From an uncultured Gammaproteobacteria bacterium (lineage in GTDB: Bacteria; Pseudomonadota; Gammaproteobacteria; Arenicellales; JAANXG01): a DNA stretch of 43,096 nucleotides. Where the stretch lies: contig CAMYKW010000032.1 of the NCBI GenBank assembly GCA_947259175.1, forward strand, positions 1-43,096, written 5' to 3'. Made by a program: the position numbers and the translations under genes. Each line of letters begins with the position of its first letter. Position 1 is the stretch's first letter. Under the pieces are notes generated by a model. That model was given only the letters and a program-made list of their open reading frames with translations, was not told the DNA's origin and did no database searches. Shown here in pieces: positions 9,303 to 17,524 of the stretch.

Positions 9303-10283
9303 TCAGCCAAGAAGCGCCTGGATGTCCTCCCGTTCCTGGCGCAGCTCCTGTTCCGTAACTTGCATCTTCTGTTTGCTGAAATCGTCCTGTTCCAGGCCCT
9401 GCACGATCGTATAAGCGGCGTTGCTGCAGCGCACCGGGTACGAATAAATTATACCTTCGGCGACGCCGTAACTGCCGTCACTGGGAATACCCATGCTCAC
9501 CCAGTCGTCGCCGTCGGTGCCCATCACCCAGGTACGCATATGGTCGATCGCGGCAGATGCCGCGGAGGCGGCGCTCGAAGCGCCGCGCGCCTTGATAATC
9601 GCGGCGCCGCGTTGCTGCACCGTAGGAATGAACGCATTGACCATCCACTCCCGGTCCACCAGGTCGAGCGCCGGCTGACCATTGACGAAGGTGTGATGGA
9701 TATCCGGATACTGGGTCGCCGAGTGATTGCCCCAGATCGTCATCTGTTTGATGTCTTGGGAATGGACTTCGATTTTCGTTGCCAACTGGCTCAACGCCCG
9801 ATTGTGATCGAGCCGGGTCATCGCGGTGAAATTGGCCTTCGGTAGATCCGGCGCATTGGACTGCGCGATCAGCGCGTTGGTGTTGGCCGGATTTCCCACC
9901 ACCAGCACCTTGATATCCCGGTCCGCCACGGCGTTGAGGGCCTTACCCTGGGCTGAAAAAATCTTGGCATTATCTTGCAGCAGATCTTTTCGCTCCATGC
10001 CAGGTCCACGGGGTTTGGCGCCGACGAGCATCGCATACTGGGCGTCGGCAAACGCGGTTTCGGCGTCATCACTGGCGACGATGTCCTGGAGCAGCGGGAA
10101 GGCACAGTCCTCGAGCTCCATAACCACACCGCGCAGCGCGTCCATGGCGACCGGTATCTCCAATAACTGCAGGATCACGGGTTGATCGGGCCCCAACATG
10201 TCCCCGCGGGCGATACGGAACAACAATGCATAACTGATTTGACCGGCAGCGCCGGTTACCGCGACTCGTACAGCTGGCTTCAT
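9303..10283 (-). CDS. mdh: Malate dehydrogenase (type with [18 protein letters not shown] motifs)
   Basis: It interconverts malate and oxaloacetate with NAD in the TCA cycle. The 326-residue protein begins [20 protein letters not shown] (Rossmann GxxGxxG), then has [17 protein letters not shown] (substrate-binding loop Arg), [21 protein letters not shown] (catalytic Asp-Arg area) and [11 protein letters not shown] (catalytic His). This is the cytosolic-type, LDH-like MDH found in many proteobacteria and actinobacteria rather than the E. coli type. ATG at 10281-10283 has a GGAGG 9 bases upstream, so the longer 36-codon extension upstream is rejected. It is the most strongly ribosome-bound start in this part of the window. 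Confidence 0.97.
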   Translation of the reverse strand: MKPAVRVAVTGAAGQISYALLFRIARGDMLGPDQPVILQLLEIPVAMDALRGVVMELEDCAFPLLQDIVASDDAETAFADAQYAMLVGAKPRGPGMERKDLLQDNAKIFSAQGKALNAVADRDIKVLVVGNPANTNALIAQSNAPDLPKANFTAMTRLDHNRALSQLATKIEVHSQDIKQMTIWGNHSATQYPDIHHTFVNGQPALDLVDREWMVNAFIPTVQQRGAAIIKARGASSAASAASAAIDHMRTWVMGTDGDDWVSMGIPSDGSYGVAEGIIYSYPVRCSNAAYTIVQGLEQDDFSKQKMQVTEQELRQEREDIQALLG

Positions 10284-10457
10284 GGAAAAATCCTCCCCGG
10301 TTGCACTCAGAAGTTGGTGTATATCGATTGTGGCCTTCTGGCGAGAGACGGCGCGGCAGTGTACCGAAAATGCCTTATAGACTTCCAATGTTAATCGACA
10401 CCCCCAGTGGCCGCCAAGCCGCGCGGCGCAAACTCGCCCCCCGGGGCGACTCCATGA

Positions 10458-11651
10458 TTACGTCCGGGTCGATTCCTCGATCAAGCGCCGCATGAATCGC
10501 TCGCACCGGACCAATTGTTCCACGCCTACAAATTCGTCCGGTTTGTGCGCCTGGTCGATATCGCCGGGTCCGCACACCACCGCGGGGACGCCGATCGCGT
10601 CAAATCCGCCGCCTTCGGTGCCGAACGCCACTTTACCGGTATCCCGTTCGCCGCTGAGGCGCAATGCCAACGCGACAACTGCCGATTCAGGATCCTGGTG
10701 CAGCCCCGGGAACTGTGACAGTTCGCTAAACTCGAATCCGGTCTCCGCGACCTCCGCCTGCATCGCCGGTTGCAGCTGCTGCAACGCGAACGCCTCGACC
10801 TGCTGGAAATAAGCGGCCGGATCGACATCGGGCAGATGCCGGAACTCGAACTCGAACCGGCAGTCGCTGGGCACGATGTTCAGGGCGCCGCCGCCGCGAA
10901 TCATGCCGGTATGAATCGTGGTGTGGGGAATGTCGTACGCATAGTCGAACGGTCCATCGCGCTTGATGCGATCCGCCATATCGCTCAGAAACGTGACGAT
11001 CCGCGCCGCCGCTTCTACCGCATTCACACCCCGCGGCGCCAGGGACGAATGACAGGCATGGCCCTTTACCTGACAGCGCATACTGAGTTTTCCCTTGTGG
11101 CCTGTCACCACCCGCATACCGGTGGGCTCACCAACGATACAGGCCGTCGGTTTTACCGCCGCCTCCGACAGAAACGCCAACAGCGAACGGACGCCGACAC
11201 ATCCTATTTCTTCGTCATAGGACAGACAAAGATGTATCGGTCTGACCAGGTTCGCATTCACCATCTGCGGCACTTGCGCCAGCGCCACGGCTATGAATCC
11301 TTTCATATCGCACGCACCGCGCCCGTAGATACGGTCATCCTCCGCCGTCGCAGCCCATGGGTCACGCCGCCAGTTCTGTCCGGTTACCGGCACCACGTCT
11401 GTGTGACCGGACAACGCGCACCCGCCGCGATCCGTGGGACCGATAGTGGCGTACAGATTGGCCTTGGTCTTGTCGGTGTTATGAAACAACCGCGACGCGA
11501 CGCCGTAGCCCGCAAGGTAATCCCGCACACAATCAATGAGAGCCAGATTGGAGCGATGGCTGGTGGTATCGAACGCGATCAGGGTCGTCAGCCAGTCGCA
11601 AGTCTCACGCGAGACGAGAGCCCGGTCGACCGTATCGGCGGCGTGGTCCAT
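10458..11651 (-). CDS. argE: Acetylornithine deacetylase
   Basis: An M20-family metallohydrolase that removes the acetyl group from N-acetylornithine in arginine synthesis. In 397 residues the dinuclear-metal ligands are visible: LSGHTDVVPV (His, Asp), GRGACDMKGF (bridging Asp), SYDEEIGCVG (catalytic Glu-Glu), VGEPTG, and FGTEGGGFDAIG plus the C-terminal His in QAHKPDEFV. The dimerisation domain is in the middle (GHACHSSLAPRGVNAVE). ATG at 11649-11651 is preferred; a TTG lies immediately before it. M20 relatives such as DapE are possible, but the length and SGHTDVVPVTGQ-W pattern fit ArgE. Confidence 0.93.
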   Translation of the reverse strand: MDHAADTVDRALVSRETCDWLTTLIAFDTTSHRSNLALIDCVRDYLAGYGVASRLFHNTDKTKANLYATIGPTDRGGCALSGHTDVVPVTGQNWRRDPWAATAEDDRIYGRGACDMKGFIAVALAQVPQMVNANLVRPIHLCLSYDEEIGCVGVRSLLAFLSEAAVKPTACIVGEPTGMRVVTGHKGKLSMRCQVKGHACHSSLAPRGVNAVEAAARIVTFLSDMADRIKRDGPFDYAYDIPHTTIHTGMIRGGGALNIVPSDCRFEFEFRHLPDVDPAAYFQQVEAFALQQLQPAMQAEVAETGFEFSELSQFPGLHQDPESAVVALALRLSGERDTGKVAFGTEGGGFDAIGVPAVVCGPGDIDQAHKPDEFVGVEQLVRCERFMRRLIEESTRT

Positions 11652-11771
11652 CAATACCGCTTCGCGCGCCGACCGCGGTCATTCAATGGGGCGTCCGGGA
11701 ATTCCGGCGTTACGGCAATCGAGTTACCCGGCGAAATCGCTCCGCAGCCAAGATGCGCCCCGCCAGGGGGT

Positions 11772-13049
11772 TTAACGCGCATCTCTTGCAAGCCTTATGC
11801 CGCCAAACTGCCAGCGGAGCTCGGGTTGGAAAAAATTACGATAAGTGGCGCGGATGTGGTCGCGCGGCGTGACACAGGCGCCGCCACGCAACACGATTTG
11901 ATTGCACATGAACTTTCCGTTGTATTCGCCCAGCGCCCCGGACGCCGGCCGATATCCAGGGTAGGGCGTATAGGGGCTACCGGTCCATTCCCACGCGTCA
12001 CCGAACATCTGCTGCGCAACGTCTTCACCAGGCCCGCGGCCGCACCTGGGTGACAATATGCCATCCTCCATGAAATTACCGGACGGCGCCAACCGTGCCG
12101 CTGCCCGTTCCCATTCCGCTTCGGTGGGCAACCGGGCGCCCGCCCAGCGCGCATAGGCGTCGGCTTCGAAATAACTGACGTGCACCACAGGATCGTCATC
12201 CGCCACCGGCTGCATACCGTTGAGCGTAAACACTGACCAGTCACCTTCGCGCCGTTCCCAGTACATCGGCGCCCGCCAGGCTTCGCTGCGTACGCGATCC
12301 CAACCATCCGCCAACCACAGCTCCGGGCGCCGATACCCGTCATCCTCCATGAACCGGCGATACTCTCCGTTAGTAACCAGCCGGTTGGCCAACTCGAATG
12401 CAGCGACAAATTCGGTATGCCGCGGACGTTCGTTGTCGAACGCAAAACCTTGTTCTTCGGCCCCGATTTCAGCTAATTCTGCGTCGTAGCCAAACCAGCG
12501 CAACGCCGATGCGGGCGCTTCATGCCGCGGCGGCGCCTGCTGATACACGGGACGCAGCGGATTACAGGAAAACAAGTGTTTGATGTCCATCAGCAACAGC
12601 TCTTGGTGTTGCTGCTCGTGATGTAAGCCCAATTCAATGACCTGCCCCAAGTCTTCGGCTACACCGTGCTCCAGTAGTTGCGTCATCCGTTCATCGACAT
12701 GAAACCGGTAATCGAGCACCTCCTCGAGTGACGGCCTGGTCAGCAGCCCACGCTGCGGACGCGGATGCTGCTCACCTACGGCATTGTAATAAGAATTGAA
12801 CATCTCCCGGTAAGCATGGTGATATGGACGATAGCCGCTCATGCCGGGTGCGAGCACGAAGGTTTCGAAGAACCAGGTGACATGGGCAATGTGCCACTTC
12901 GCCGGGCTGGCATAAAGCATCGACTGGGCGACGCAGTCTTCTGCAGACAGCGTTGCGCACAATCGCTCAGTGGCGTCGCGCACTTCGCGAAAGCGCCCGA
13001 TAACATCCGATTGCGGCGAAGCTTGCCGCTGAATCTGAACGCCGCTCAT
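11772..13049 (-). CDS. egtB: Ergothioneine biosynthesis sulfoxide synthase EgtB
   Basis: A non-haem iron enzyme that uses O2 to join hercynine and a cysteine thiol (gamma-glutamylcysteine or cysteine) into a sulfoxide. The 425-residue protein has the N-terminal DinB-like iron domain with KWHIAH (His53) and the HX3HXE motif (His144, His148, Glu150), then a C-terminal formylglycine-enzyme/SUMF1-like domain (RLPTEAEWERAA, GDAWEWTGSPY, VLRGGACVTPRDHIR, RNFFQPE). No methyltransferase domain is attached, so it is not OvoA. No histidine methyltransferase egtD or other egt gene lies next to it in this window. The ATG at 13047-13049 is in the family position. Confidence 0.95.
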   Translation of the reverse strand: MSGVQIQRQASPQSDVIGRFREVRDATERLCATLSAEDCVAQSMLYASPAKWHIAHVTWFFETFVLAPGMSGYRPYHHAYREMFNSYYNAVGEQHPRPQRGLLTRPSLEEVLDYRFHVDERMTQLLEHGVAEDLGQVIELGLHHEQQHQELLLMDIKHLFSCNPLRPVYQQAPPRHEAPASALRWFGYDAELAEIGAEEQGFAFDNERPRHTEFVAAFELANRLVTNGEYRRFMEDDGYRRPELWLADGWDRVRSEAWRAPMYWERREGDWSVFTLNGMQPVADDDPVVHVSYFEADAYARWAGARLPTEAEWERAAARLAPSGNFMEDGILSPRCGRGPGEDVAQQMFGDAWEWTGSPYTPYPGYRPASGALGEYNGKFMCNQIVLRGGACVTPRDHIRATYRNFFQPELRWQFGGIRLARDAR

Positions 13050-13329
13050 GTCTGTACCCCGGTTGACATTGCCGACGGATCATAACATACCGAACAATAT
13101 CGCCGGATCACGCGACTCGTCGCCGCTCGTGCGTAACACGTCGTCGTGCAATGTCATGCAGCGAGGTGAAATGCGGTCACCCGGTACGATCCCGTCCCCG
13201 ACTTGCGCGCAAACGTCCCACTCCCGTTTTCGGCGCGACACCCCGGGAAGCGGACATGAACCCAGCTCGGATGATTCGCGACAGGCGACACGGGTGACCA
13301 TGTAAGCATTAACCCGTACGTTCCCTAGC
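13050..13329. other. Intergenic region between relA and egtB
   Basis: About 280 bases of ordinary GC-rich sequence. Short overlapping ORFs on both strands show no family resemblance, no Shine-Dalgarno and no partner. I see no terminator with a T run. Confidence 0.4.
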
Positions 13330-15543
13330 CTAATGCATACGCCGCCTGGCCTCGACGACGTTGGTTAATTGACTCAGCCGCGCCAAGACCTGGCTTAGCT
13401 TGTCGATGTCGGTCACTTCGACCGTCAACGTCATTCTGGCGAAGTGATCATGCTTGTCGGTCTGCGTATTGACGGCGGTAACATTAATCCCGGCGTCGGC
13501 CAACACCGCGGAGACATCACGCAACAGTCCCTGCCGGTCGTAGGCGGTGAGCACAATGTCGATGGGATACGTGTCCTCGCCCTCCTCGCCCCATGACACC
13601 TCCACCAGGCGCTCGGGGACGCTGGTCAAAGAGCGGAGTACGTTGTGGCAGTCTTTACGATGGATGGTGACCCCGCGGCCTTGGGTAATGTAACCGACGA
13701 TTGGATCTCCAGGCAGTGGATTACAACAATTGGCGATATGGGTGAGCAGATTACCGACCCCGGCGATTTGAAAGTCACCGCCCACGCGCCGCTTGCGCGC
13801 GGGCGCTATGGCGCGCACCGTAACCTCGTCCACGGTGTGCGGCGTGATCATATCCTGCGCCGTGCCCGCCACCCGCGAAGGCTTCAATTCGCCCTCGGCG
13901 ATCTTGGCGAACATATCTTCAGCCTTGGCAAAATTGAGCTTGCGCGCGAGCTTTTCGAGATTGATGTCCGCCAACGCCAGGCGCTGAAATTCTTTTTCCA
14001 ACAGTTGCCGGCCGGTGGCGACGTTCTGATCAAAATTCTCCTGCCTGAACCACCGTTGGATTCGGGCGCGGGCCTTGGGTGTCTTGGTGTAACCCAAATG
14101 CGGGCTCAACCAATCGCGGCTGGGACCACCTTTTTTTACCGTCAGCACGTCAACCTTTTCGCCGGTCCGTAGTGCGTAAGTCAGCGGTACGATCCGCCCG
14201 TTGACCTTGGCGCCGCGGCATCGGTGTCCGACTTCGGTGTGGATCGCGTAAGCGAAGTCGACTGGTGTGGCTCCCTTGGGTAAGTCAATCACGCTGCCCT
14301 TGGGAGTAAACACGTACACCCGCTCCTCGAAGACTTCCGACTTAACGCGGTCAATGAATTCGCTGGCGTCCGCCACTTCGTCCTTCCATTCCAGCAACTG
14401 ACGCAACCACAAAACCTTGCGTTCCAGGTTTGCGTCGCCCTTAACTCCCTCCTTGTAGCGCCAGTGGGCGGCGACACCCAGTTCATTTCGATCGTGCATC
14501 TCCCGCGTACGCAGCTGCACCTCGACCGTCTTTCCCTCGGGACCAATCACTGCGGTATGGATGGATTGGTAGTCATTTTCCTTTGGCGTTGCGATGTAGT
14601 CGTCGAATTCGCCTGCCACATGCGGCCAACGCATGTGTACGATGCCCAGCGCCGCATAGCAATCCTGCACCGAATCGGTAAGGATGCGCACTCCGCGGAT
14701 ATCGAAAATATGCTCGAAGTTCAGGTCCTTGCGCCGCATCTTGTTCCAGATGCTGTAAATGTGCTTTGGGCGGCCGTTCACCTCCGCGCGCACACCGGCT
14801 TTGTCGAGATCCGCCGAGACGGCATCGATAAACCGTTGAATATATCCTTCCCGGTCGACGCGCCGCTCCGCGAGTTTTGCGGCAATTTGTTGGTAAGTCT
14901 CGGGTTCAATATACCGGAACGACAGGTCCTCCATCTCCCATTTGAGCTGCCACACGCCCAAGCGGTTCGCCAAGGGAGCGAAGATGTCCAGTGTCTCACG
15001 GGCAATGACCAGCTGACGATCTCGAGGCAGGGCTTTCAGTGTGCGCAGATTGTCCAGCCGGTCAGCCAGCTTGACCAACACCACGCGTACGTCTTCGACC
15101 ATCGCCAGCAGCATCTTGCGCAGGCTCTCGGTGCGCGCCGCCTCCTTCGCCTTGAGTTTGTCGTCATCGCCGAACTCCTGAATCACGTCCATCTTCGTCA
15201 CGCCGTCGACCAGGCGCGCGATGGGCGGACCAAATCGTCCACGTATCTCTTCCAACGATATATCGGTGTCTTCGACCACATCGTGTAACAACGCGGCGAC
15301 AATGGTTTGGTGGTCGAGTTGCAGCCCGTGCAGTATATGCGCCACGGAAAAGGCGTGATCCACAAACGGTCCACCGGAGCGGCGCGTTTGGCCCCGGTGG
15401 GCCTCTATCGCCAAATCCGCGGCGCGGCGGATGACGTCGATCTCCTCCATACTGCGACCGGTCGACACCGTGGCCAGCCACGCCGGCAACGCGGCCGATG
15501 GACTTTCCGGGTTCATTTTGGCTTTCAGGCTGGCTTGCACCAT
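13330..15543 (-). CDS. relA: RelA/SpoT-family (p)ppGpp synthetase with intact hydrolase motif
   Basis: A 737-residue long RSH protein controlling the stringent response. Order: HD hydrolase domain (His63, HDVVED at 87-92, ADRLDN at 160-165), synthetase domain (RPKHIYSIWNKM, then EFDDYIATPK at 312-321), TGS (VFTPKGSVIDLPKGATPVDFA), helical/zinc-finger region (NCCNPLPGDPIVGY) and a C-terminal ACT. The synthetase has the acidic EFDD characteristic of RelA, where SpoT has RVKD. Yet the HD site, which is degenerate in E. coli RelA, is intact. Gene could be named relA or rel. The start at ATG 15541-15543 has an AGGA about 10 bp upstream. It is preceded by an AT-rich promoter-like stretch (15565-15600). 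Confidence 0.95.
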   Translation of the reverse strand: MVQASLKAKMNPESPSAALPAWLATVSTGRSMEEIDVIRRAADLAIEAHRGQTRRSGGPFVDHAFSVAHILHGLQLDHQTIVAALLHDVVEDTDISLEEIRGRFGPPIARLVDGVTKMDVIQEFGDDDKLKAKEAARTESLRKMLLAMVEDVRVVLVKLADRLDNLRTLKALPRDRQLVIARETLDIFAPLANRLGVWQLKWEMEDLSFRYIEPETYQQIAAKLAERRVDREGYIQRFIDAVSADLDKAGVRAEVNGRPKHIYSIWNKMRRKDLNFEHIFDIRGVRILTDSVQDCYAALGIVHMRWPHVAGEFDDYIATPKENDYQSIHTAVIGPEGKTVEVQLRTREMHDRNELGVAAHWRYKEGVKGDANLERKVLWLRQLLEWKDEVADASEFIDRVKSEVFEERVYVFTPKGSVIDLPKGATPVDFAYAIHTEVGHRCRGAKVNGRIVPLTYALRTGEKVDVLTVKKGGPSRDWLSPHLGYTKTPKARARIQRWFRQENFDQNVATGRQLLEKEFQRLALADINLEKLARKLNFAKAEDMFAKIAEGELKPSRVAGTAQDMITPHTVDEVTVRAIAPARKRRVGGDFQIAGVGNLLTHIANCCNPLPGDPIVGYITQGRGVTIHRKDCHNVLRSLTSVPERLVEVSWGEEGEDTYPIDIVLTAYDRQGLLRDVSAVLADAGINVTAVNTQTDKHDHFARMTLTVEVTDIDKLSQVLARLSQLTNVVEARRRMH

Positions 15544-15682
15544 GAGCAGGGTCCTGCCGCAGTTTCGATAATAAAATAATAAGCTTACACAAGCGTTAAC
15601 AAAAACGCCGGGCGCCTCAGCCGGCGTCTAACCTCAAGTTTCAGATGCGGTCGCGCAACGAAAATCTCAACAACCGACGCAC

Positions 15683-15715
15683 AAAAAACCCCTTTGCCGG
15701 TAACCGGCAAAGGGG
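15683..15715 (-). terminator. Strong intrinsic terminator of the NP-repeat protein gene
   Basis: CCCCTTTGCCGG and CCGGCAAAGGGG form a perfect 12-bp stem with a TAA loop (15689-15715). Reading leftward the stem is followed by six T (A run 15683-15688). It lies 40 bp past the stop of the leftward gene at 15756. Confidence 0.9.
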
Positions 15716-15755
15716 TTCGTTACAACGCTCGATGGGTTGCTACAGCGGTACGGCG

Positions 15756-16463
15756 CTATTTCTTGGTTTCGCTGCTGGCCGGAGCGGCGGTTCCACTGCT
15801 GGCCGGAGCGGCCTGGGGCAAGGCGGCGCCGAACAGATTGTAGATCGGCTGAAACGAGTTCGGATTCATCATCCAATTCAGCCGCGGGGTATACCAATTC
15901 GGGTCTGCGAACGCGAACATCGGTTGATAAAAAGCCGGATTCATCGCCGCGTTCATCCAGTTGGTGTAATACTGTGGATTCATCATTGCGAACATCGGGG
16001 CGTACATTTGCGGATTCATCGGCGCCATTGCCCAGTTGAAATACATCATCGGATTCATAAAACGCGTGGCGGCGTTCATCAGTTTCACCGGATCGGTCAG
16101 GCCACGCATCCACGTATCCCACATGACCGGCTCCGTGGAACACTTCATCATGACGTGCATCGTGCGTGGATCATTGACGACTTGAATGAGTTTGCTGAAT
16201 TTAATGGGATCGGCCATCATATCGGCCATGACCTCGGCGTCGGTGAACGCTTTTAGATACGGCCGAATTGCCTCGAAATCCGCCTCACTGACGTGCTTGC
16301 ACTCGGCATGGTATTGCTTAGCCAATTCGAATTTATGCTCACCGGACGGCTGCGCTTCGCTCTTGGTGTCGGGGGTTTCGGCGCGCGCCGGAGTGAGCGT
16401 GATGAGCACGGCAGACAGGGCGGTCACTAGCAACCAAAGGGTCGTTTTCGGCAGAGTTTTCAT
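15756..16463 (-). CDS. Secreted Met-rich protein built of NP/DP repeats (function unknown)
   Basis: I do not recognise a named family. The 235 residues begin with a Sec signal peptide (MKTLPK, hydrophobic core, cleavage likely after PARA at about 28). Two cysteines lie in the first half of the mature protein (HAECKH and MKCSTEP). From about residue 80 the chain is a tandem array with a period of 12-14 residues. Each unit begins with an Asn/Asp/Glu-Pro step and an aromatic/Met pair, for example MNPMMYFNW, MNPQMYAPM, MNPQYYTNW, MNPAFYQPM, ADPNWYTPR, MNPNSFQPI. I count about ten units and about 23 Met. The C-terminus is Ala/Ser/Pro-rich. A GGGA lies about 10 bases before the ATG at 16461-16463. 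It is divergent from another secreted Met-rich protein and ends in a strong terminator. Confidence 0.85.
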   Translation of the reverse strand: MKTLPKTTLWLLVTALSAVLITLTPARAETPDTKSEAQPSGEHKFELAKQYHAECKHVSEADFEAIRPYLKAFTDAEVMADMMADPIKFSKLIQVVNDPRTMHVMMKCSTEPVMWDTWMRGLTDPVKLMNAATRFMNPMMYFNWAMAPMNPQMYAPMFAMMNPQYYTNWMNAAMNPAFYQPMFAFADPNWYTPRLNWMMNPNSFQPIYNLFGAALPQAAPASSGTAAPASSETKK

Positions 16464-16647
16464 TGTATTGATTCCCGCGTTGTTAAGTATGTTTGAATAT
16501 TTAAATAAGCTAATATATTATCTCCGCCGATGCAACCCCTCCTTTCGAGATAGGTCCCAGGCGGACGACGTTCCGGCTGGACCTCGCCGCCGGTGGGGCC
16601 GCGACGCGCGGACCGCACTAACGACTATAAATGCAGGAAATAAACCG
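16464..16647. promoter_or_regulatory. Shared divergent control region of the two Met-rich secreted proteins
   Basis: The 184 bases split into an AT-rich half (16464-16525), which suits a leftward promoter (on the reverse strand TTAGCT, 16 bp, CATACT is a possible pair), and a GC-rich half next to the rightward gene. A TATAAA at 16626-16631 is too close to the rightward Shine-Dalgarno (AGGA at 16634) to be its only promoter. Confidence 0.35.
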
Positions 16648-17463
16648 ATGATACGAAACCTATTGTTGGGCGCAGCGTTCCTCGCGCCAAGCGCCTTCGC
16701 CGACACCACGTTGATCTTCGACAACCAGCGTCAGAACGCTGCGCCGGGCGCTACTCGCTTGGTGATCAAGGACAACTTGATCGGCATCAGTGAGCGTTCA
16801 GACACGGATACGGAACGTCTCGTTGCCCTATTCAACCGGTCCGATTCGTCATTCACGTTTATTAATCACGAGCATCGGCAATTCACGGTCATCAGCGAGG
16901 CGTGGATGAAACAAGCGACGCAACGCACCAAGGCGGCAATGAAACGCATGGAAAGCCAGATGCAACAGCAAATGGAGAACATGCCACCGCAATACCGCGG
17001 TATGGTCCAACAGGGTCGCATGATGATGCCGATGATGGCGCCGATGATGAGCGGCGCATCGACGCCCGCGCCCACCAGGACTTATATGCCTTTCGGGGCG
17101 ACGAACACGGACGGCTTTACTTGCCGTCGGATCGACGTCATGGAGAACGGCAAAAAGGTCCAGCAACTGTGTATCGCCAACGCCTCCGCGCTGAAGATAC
17201 CGCGGTCGGATTACGAGACTTTCCAGGCGATGTTGGGTGTCACGGAACGTCTTTCCAACCAGGGACTTCTCAGTTTCGGTTTCAAGACACCCCCGGTTAC
17301 ACAAAGCGGGGGCAAGACCCAAGGCATCCCCGTGGTCATAAAAGATCTAACGAAGCAAACGACAACGATCTTGCGAGAAACGAGCTTCGCTCCGGTGGCC
17401 TCCGAAGCACTGCAAGCACCCAAGAACTATCTGGAGGCAAAGATTCCGCTGCCGGTGATGTAA
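16648..17463 (+). CDS. Secreted Met-rich protein, DUF4412-like (function unknown)
   Basis: A 271-residue exported protein. A short signal peptide (MIRNLLLGAAFLAPSAFA) is followed by a beta-rich domain starting DTTLIFDN that resembles the DUF4412 type, which I assign only by general pattern. Residues about 90-135 form a Met/Gln-rich helix-like stretch (MKRMESQMQQQMENM) and then MMMPMMAPMMSG. Two cysteines (FTCRRID and QQLCIAN) may form a disulfide. ATG at 16648 has AGGA 10 bases upstream and directly precedes the signal peptide, so a far longer upstream frame is rejected. Met clusters of this kind often bind Cu(I) or act as oxidant sinks; that role here is inference from composition. Confidence 0.85.
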   Translation: MIRNLLLGAAFLAPSAFADTTLIFDNQRQNAAPGATRLVIKDNLIGISERSDTDTERLVALFNRSDSSFTFINHEHRQFTVISEAWMKQATQRTKAAMKRMESQMQQQMENMPPQYRGMVQQGRMMMPMMAPMMSGASTPAPTRTYMPFGATNTDGFTCRRIDVMENGKKVQQLCIANASALKIPRSDYETFQAMLGVTERLSNQGLLSFGFKTPPVTQSGGKTQGIPVVIKDLTKQTTTILRETSFAPVASEALQAPKNYLEAKIPLPVM

Positions 17464-17491
17464 TTGCCGTTATAATCTGACCTTATATAAT
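17464..17491 (+). promoter_or_regulatory. Promoter of the CDGSH protein gene
   Basis: TTGCCG (17464-17469) and a perfect TATAAT (17486-17491) are separated by 16 bases, starting directly after the stop codon of the upstream gene. A second TATAAT is at 17471-17476. Confidence 0.5.
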
Positions 17492-17502
17492 GTCTTACAT
17501 TA
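17488..17502. promoter_or_regulatory. Inverted repeat overlapping the -10 (candidate operator)
   Basis: TAATGT and ACATTA are perfect inverted repeats around CTT. The left arm overlaps the last bases of the -10 hexamer and the right arm covers the expected transcript start, the usual place for a repressor site. No regulator gene is adjacent. Confidence 0.3.
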
Positions 17503-17524
17503 AATTTATTATTCGCTAGATGAC

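Noticed and set aside
9036-9845. 269-codon plus-strand ORF over the mdh 3' end and the gap
   Set aside because: More than half is antisense to mdh and the rest is low-complexity Arg/Pro; no start signal.
10770-12053. 427-codon plus-strand ORF opposite argE and egtB
   Set aside because: It is antisense to two well-conserved enzymes and its Arg/His/Gly-rich translation shows no recognisable domain.
13048-13305. Overlapping 73- and 85-codon ORFs in the egtB-relA gap
   Set aside because: Neither has a Shine-Dalgarno, conserved pattern or partner; they probably reflect GC-rich chance frames.
14464-15288. 274-codon plus-strand ORF opposite relA
   Set aside because: The relA frame encodes conserved HD and synthetase motifs here; the other strand has none.
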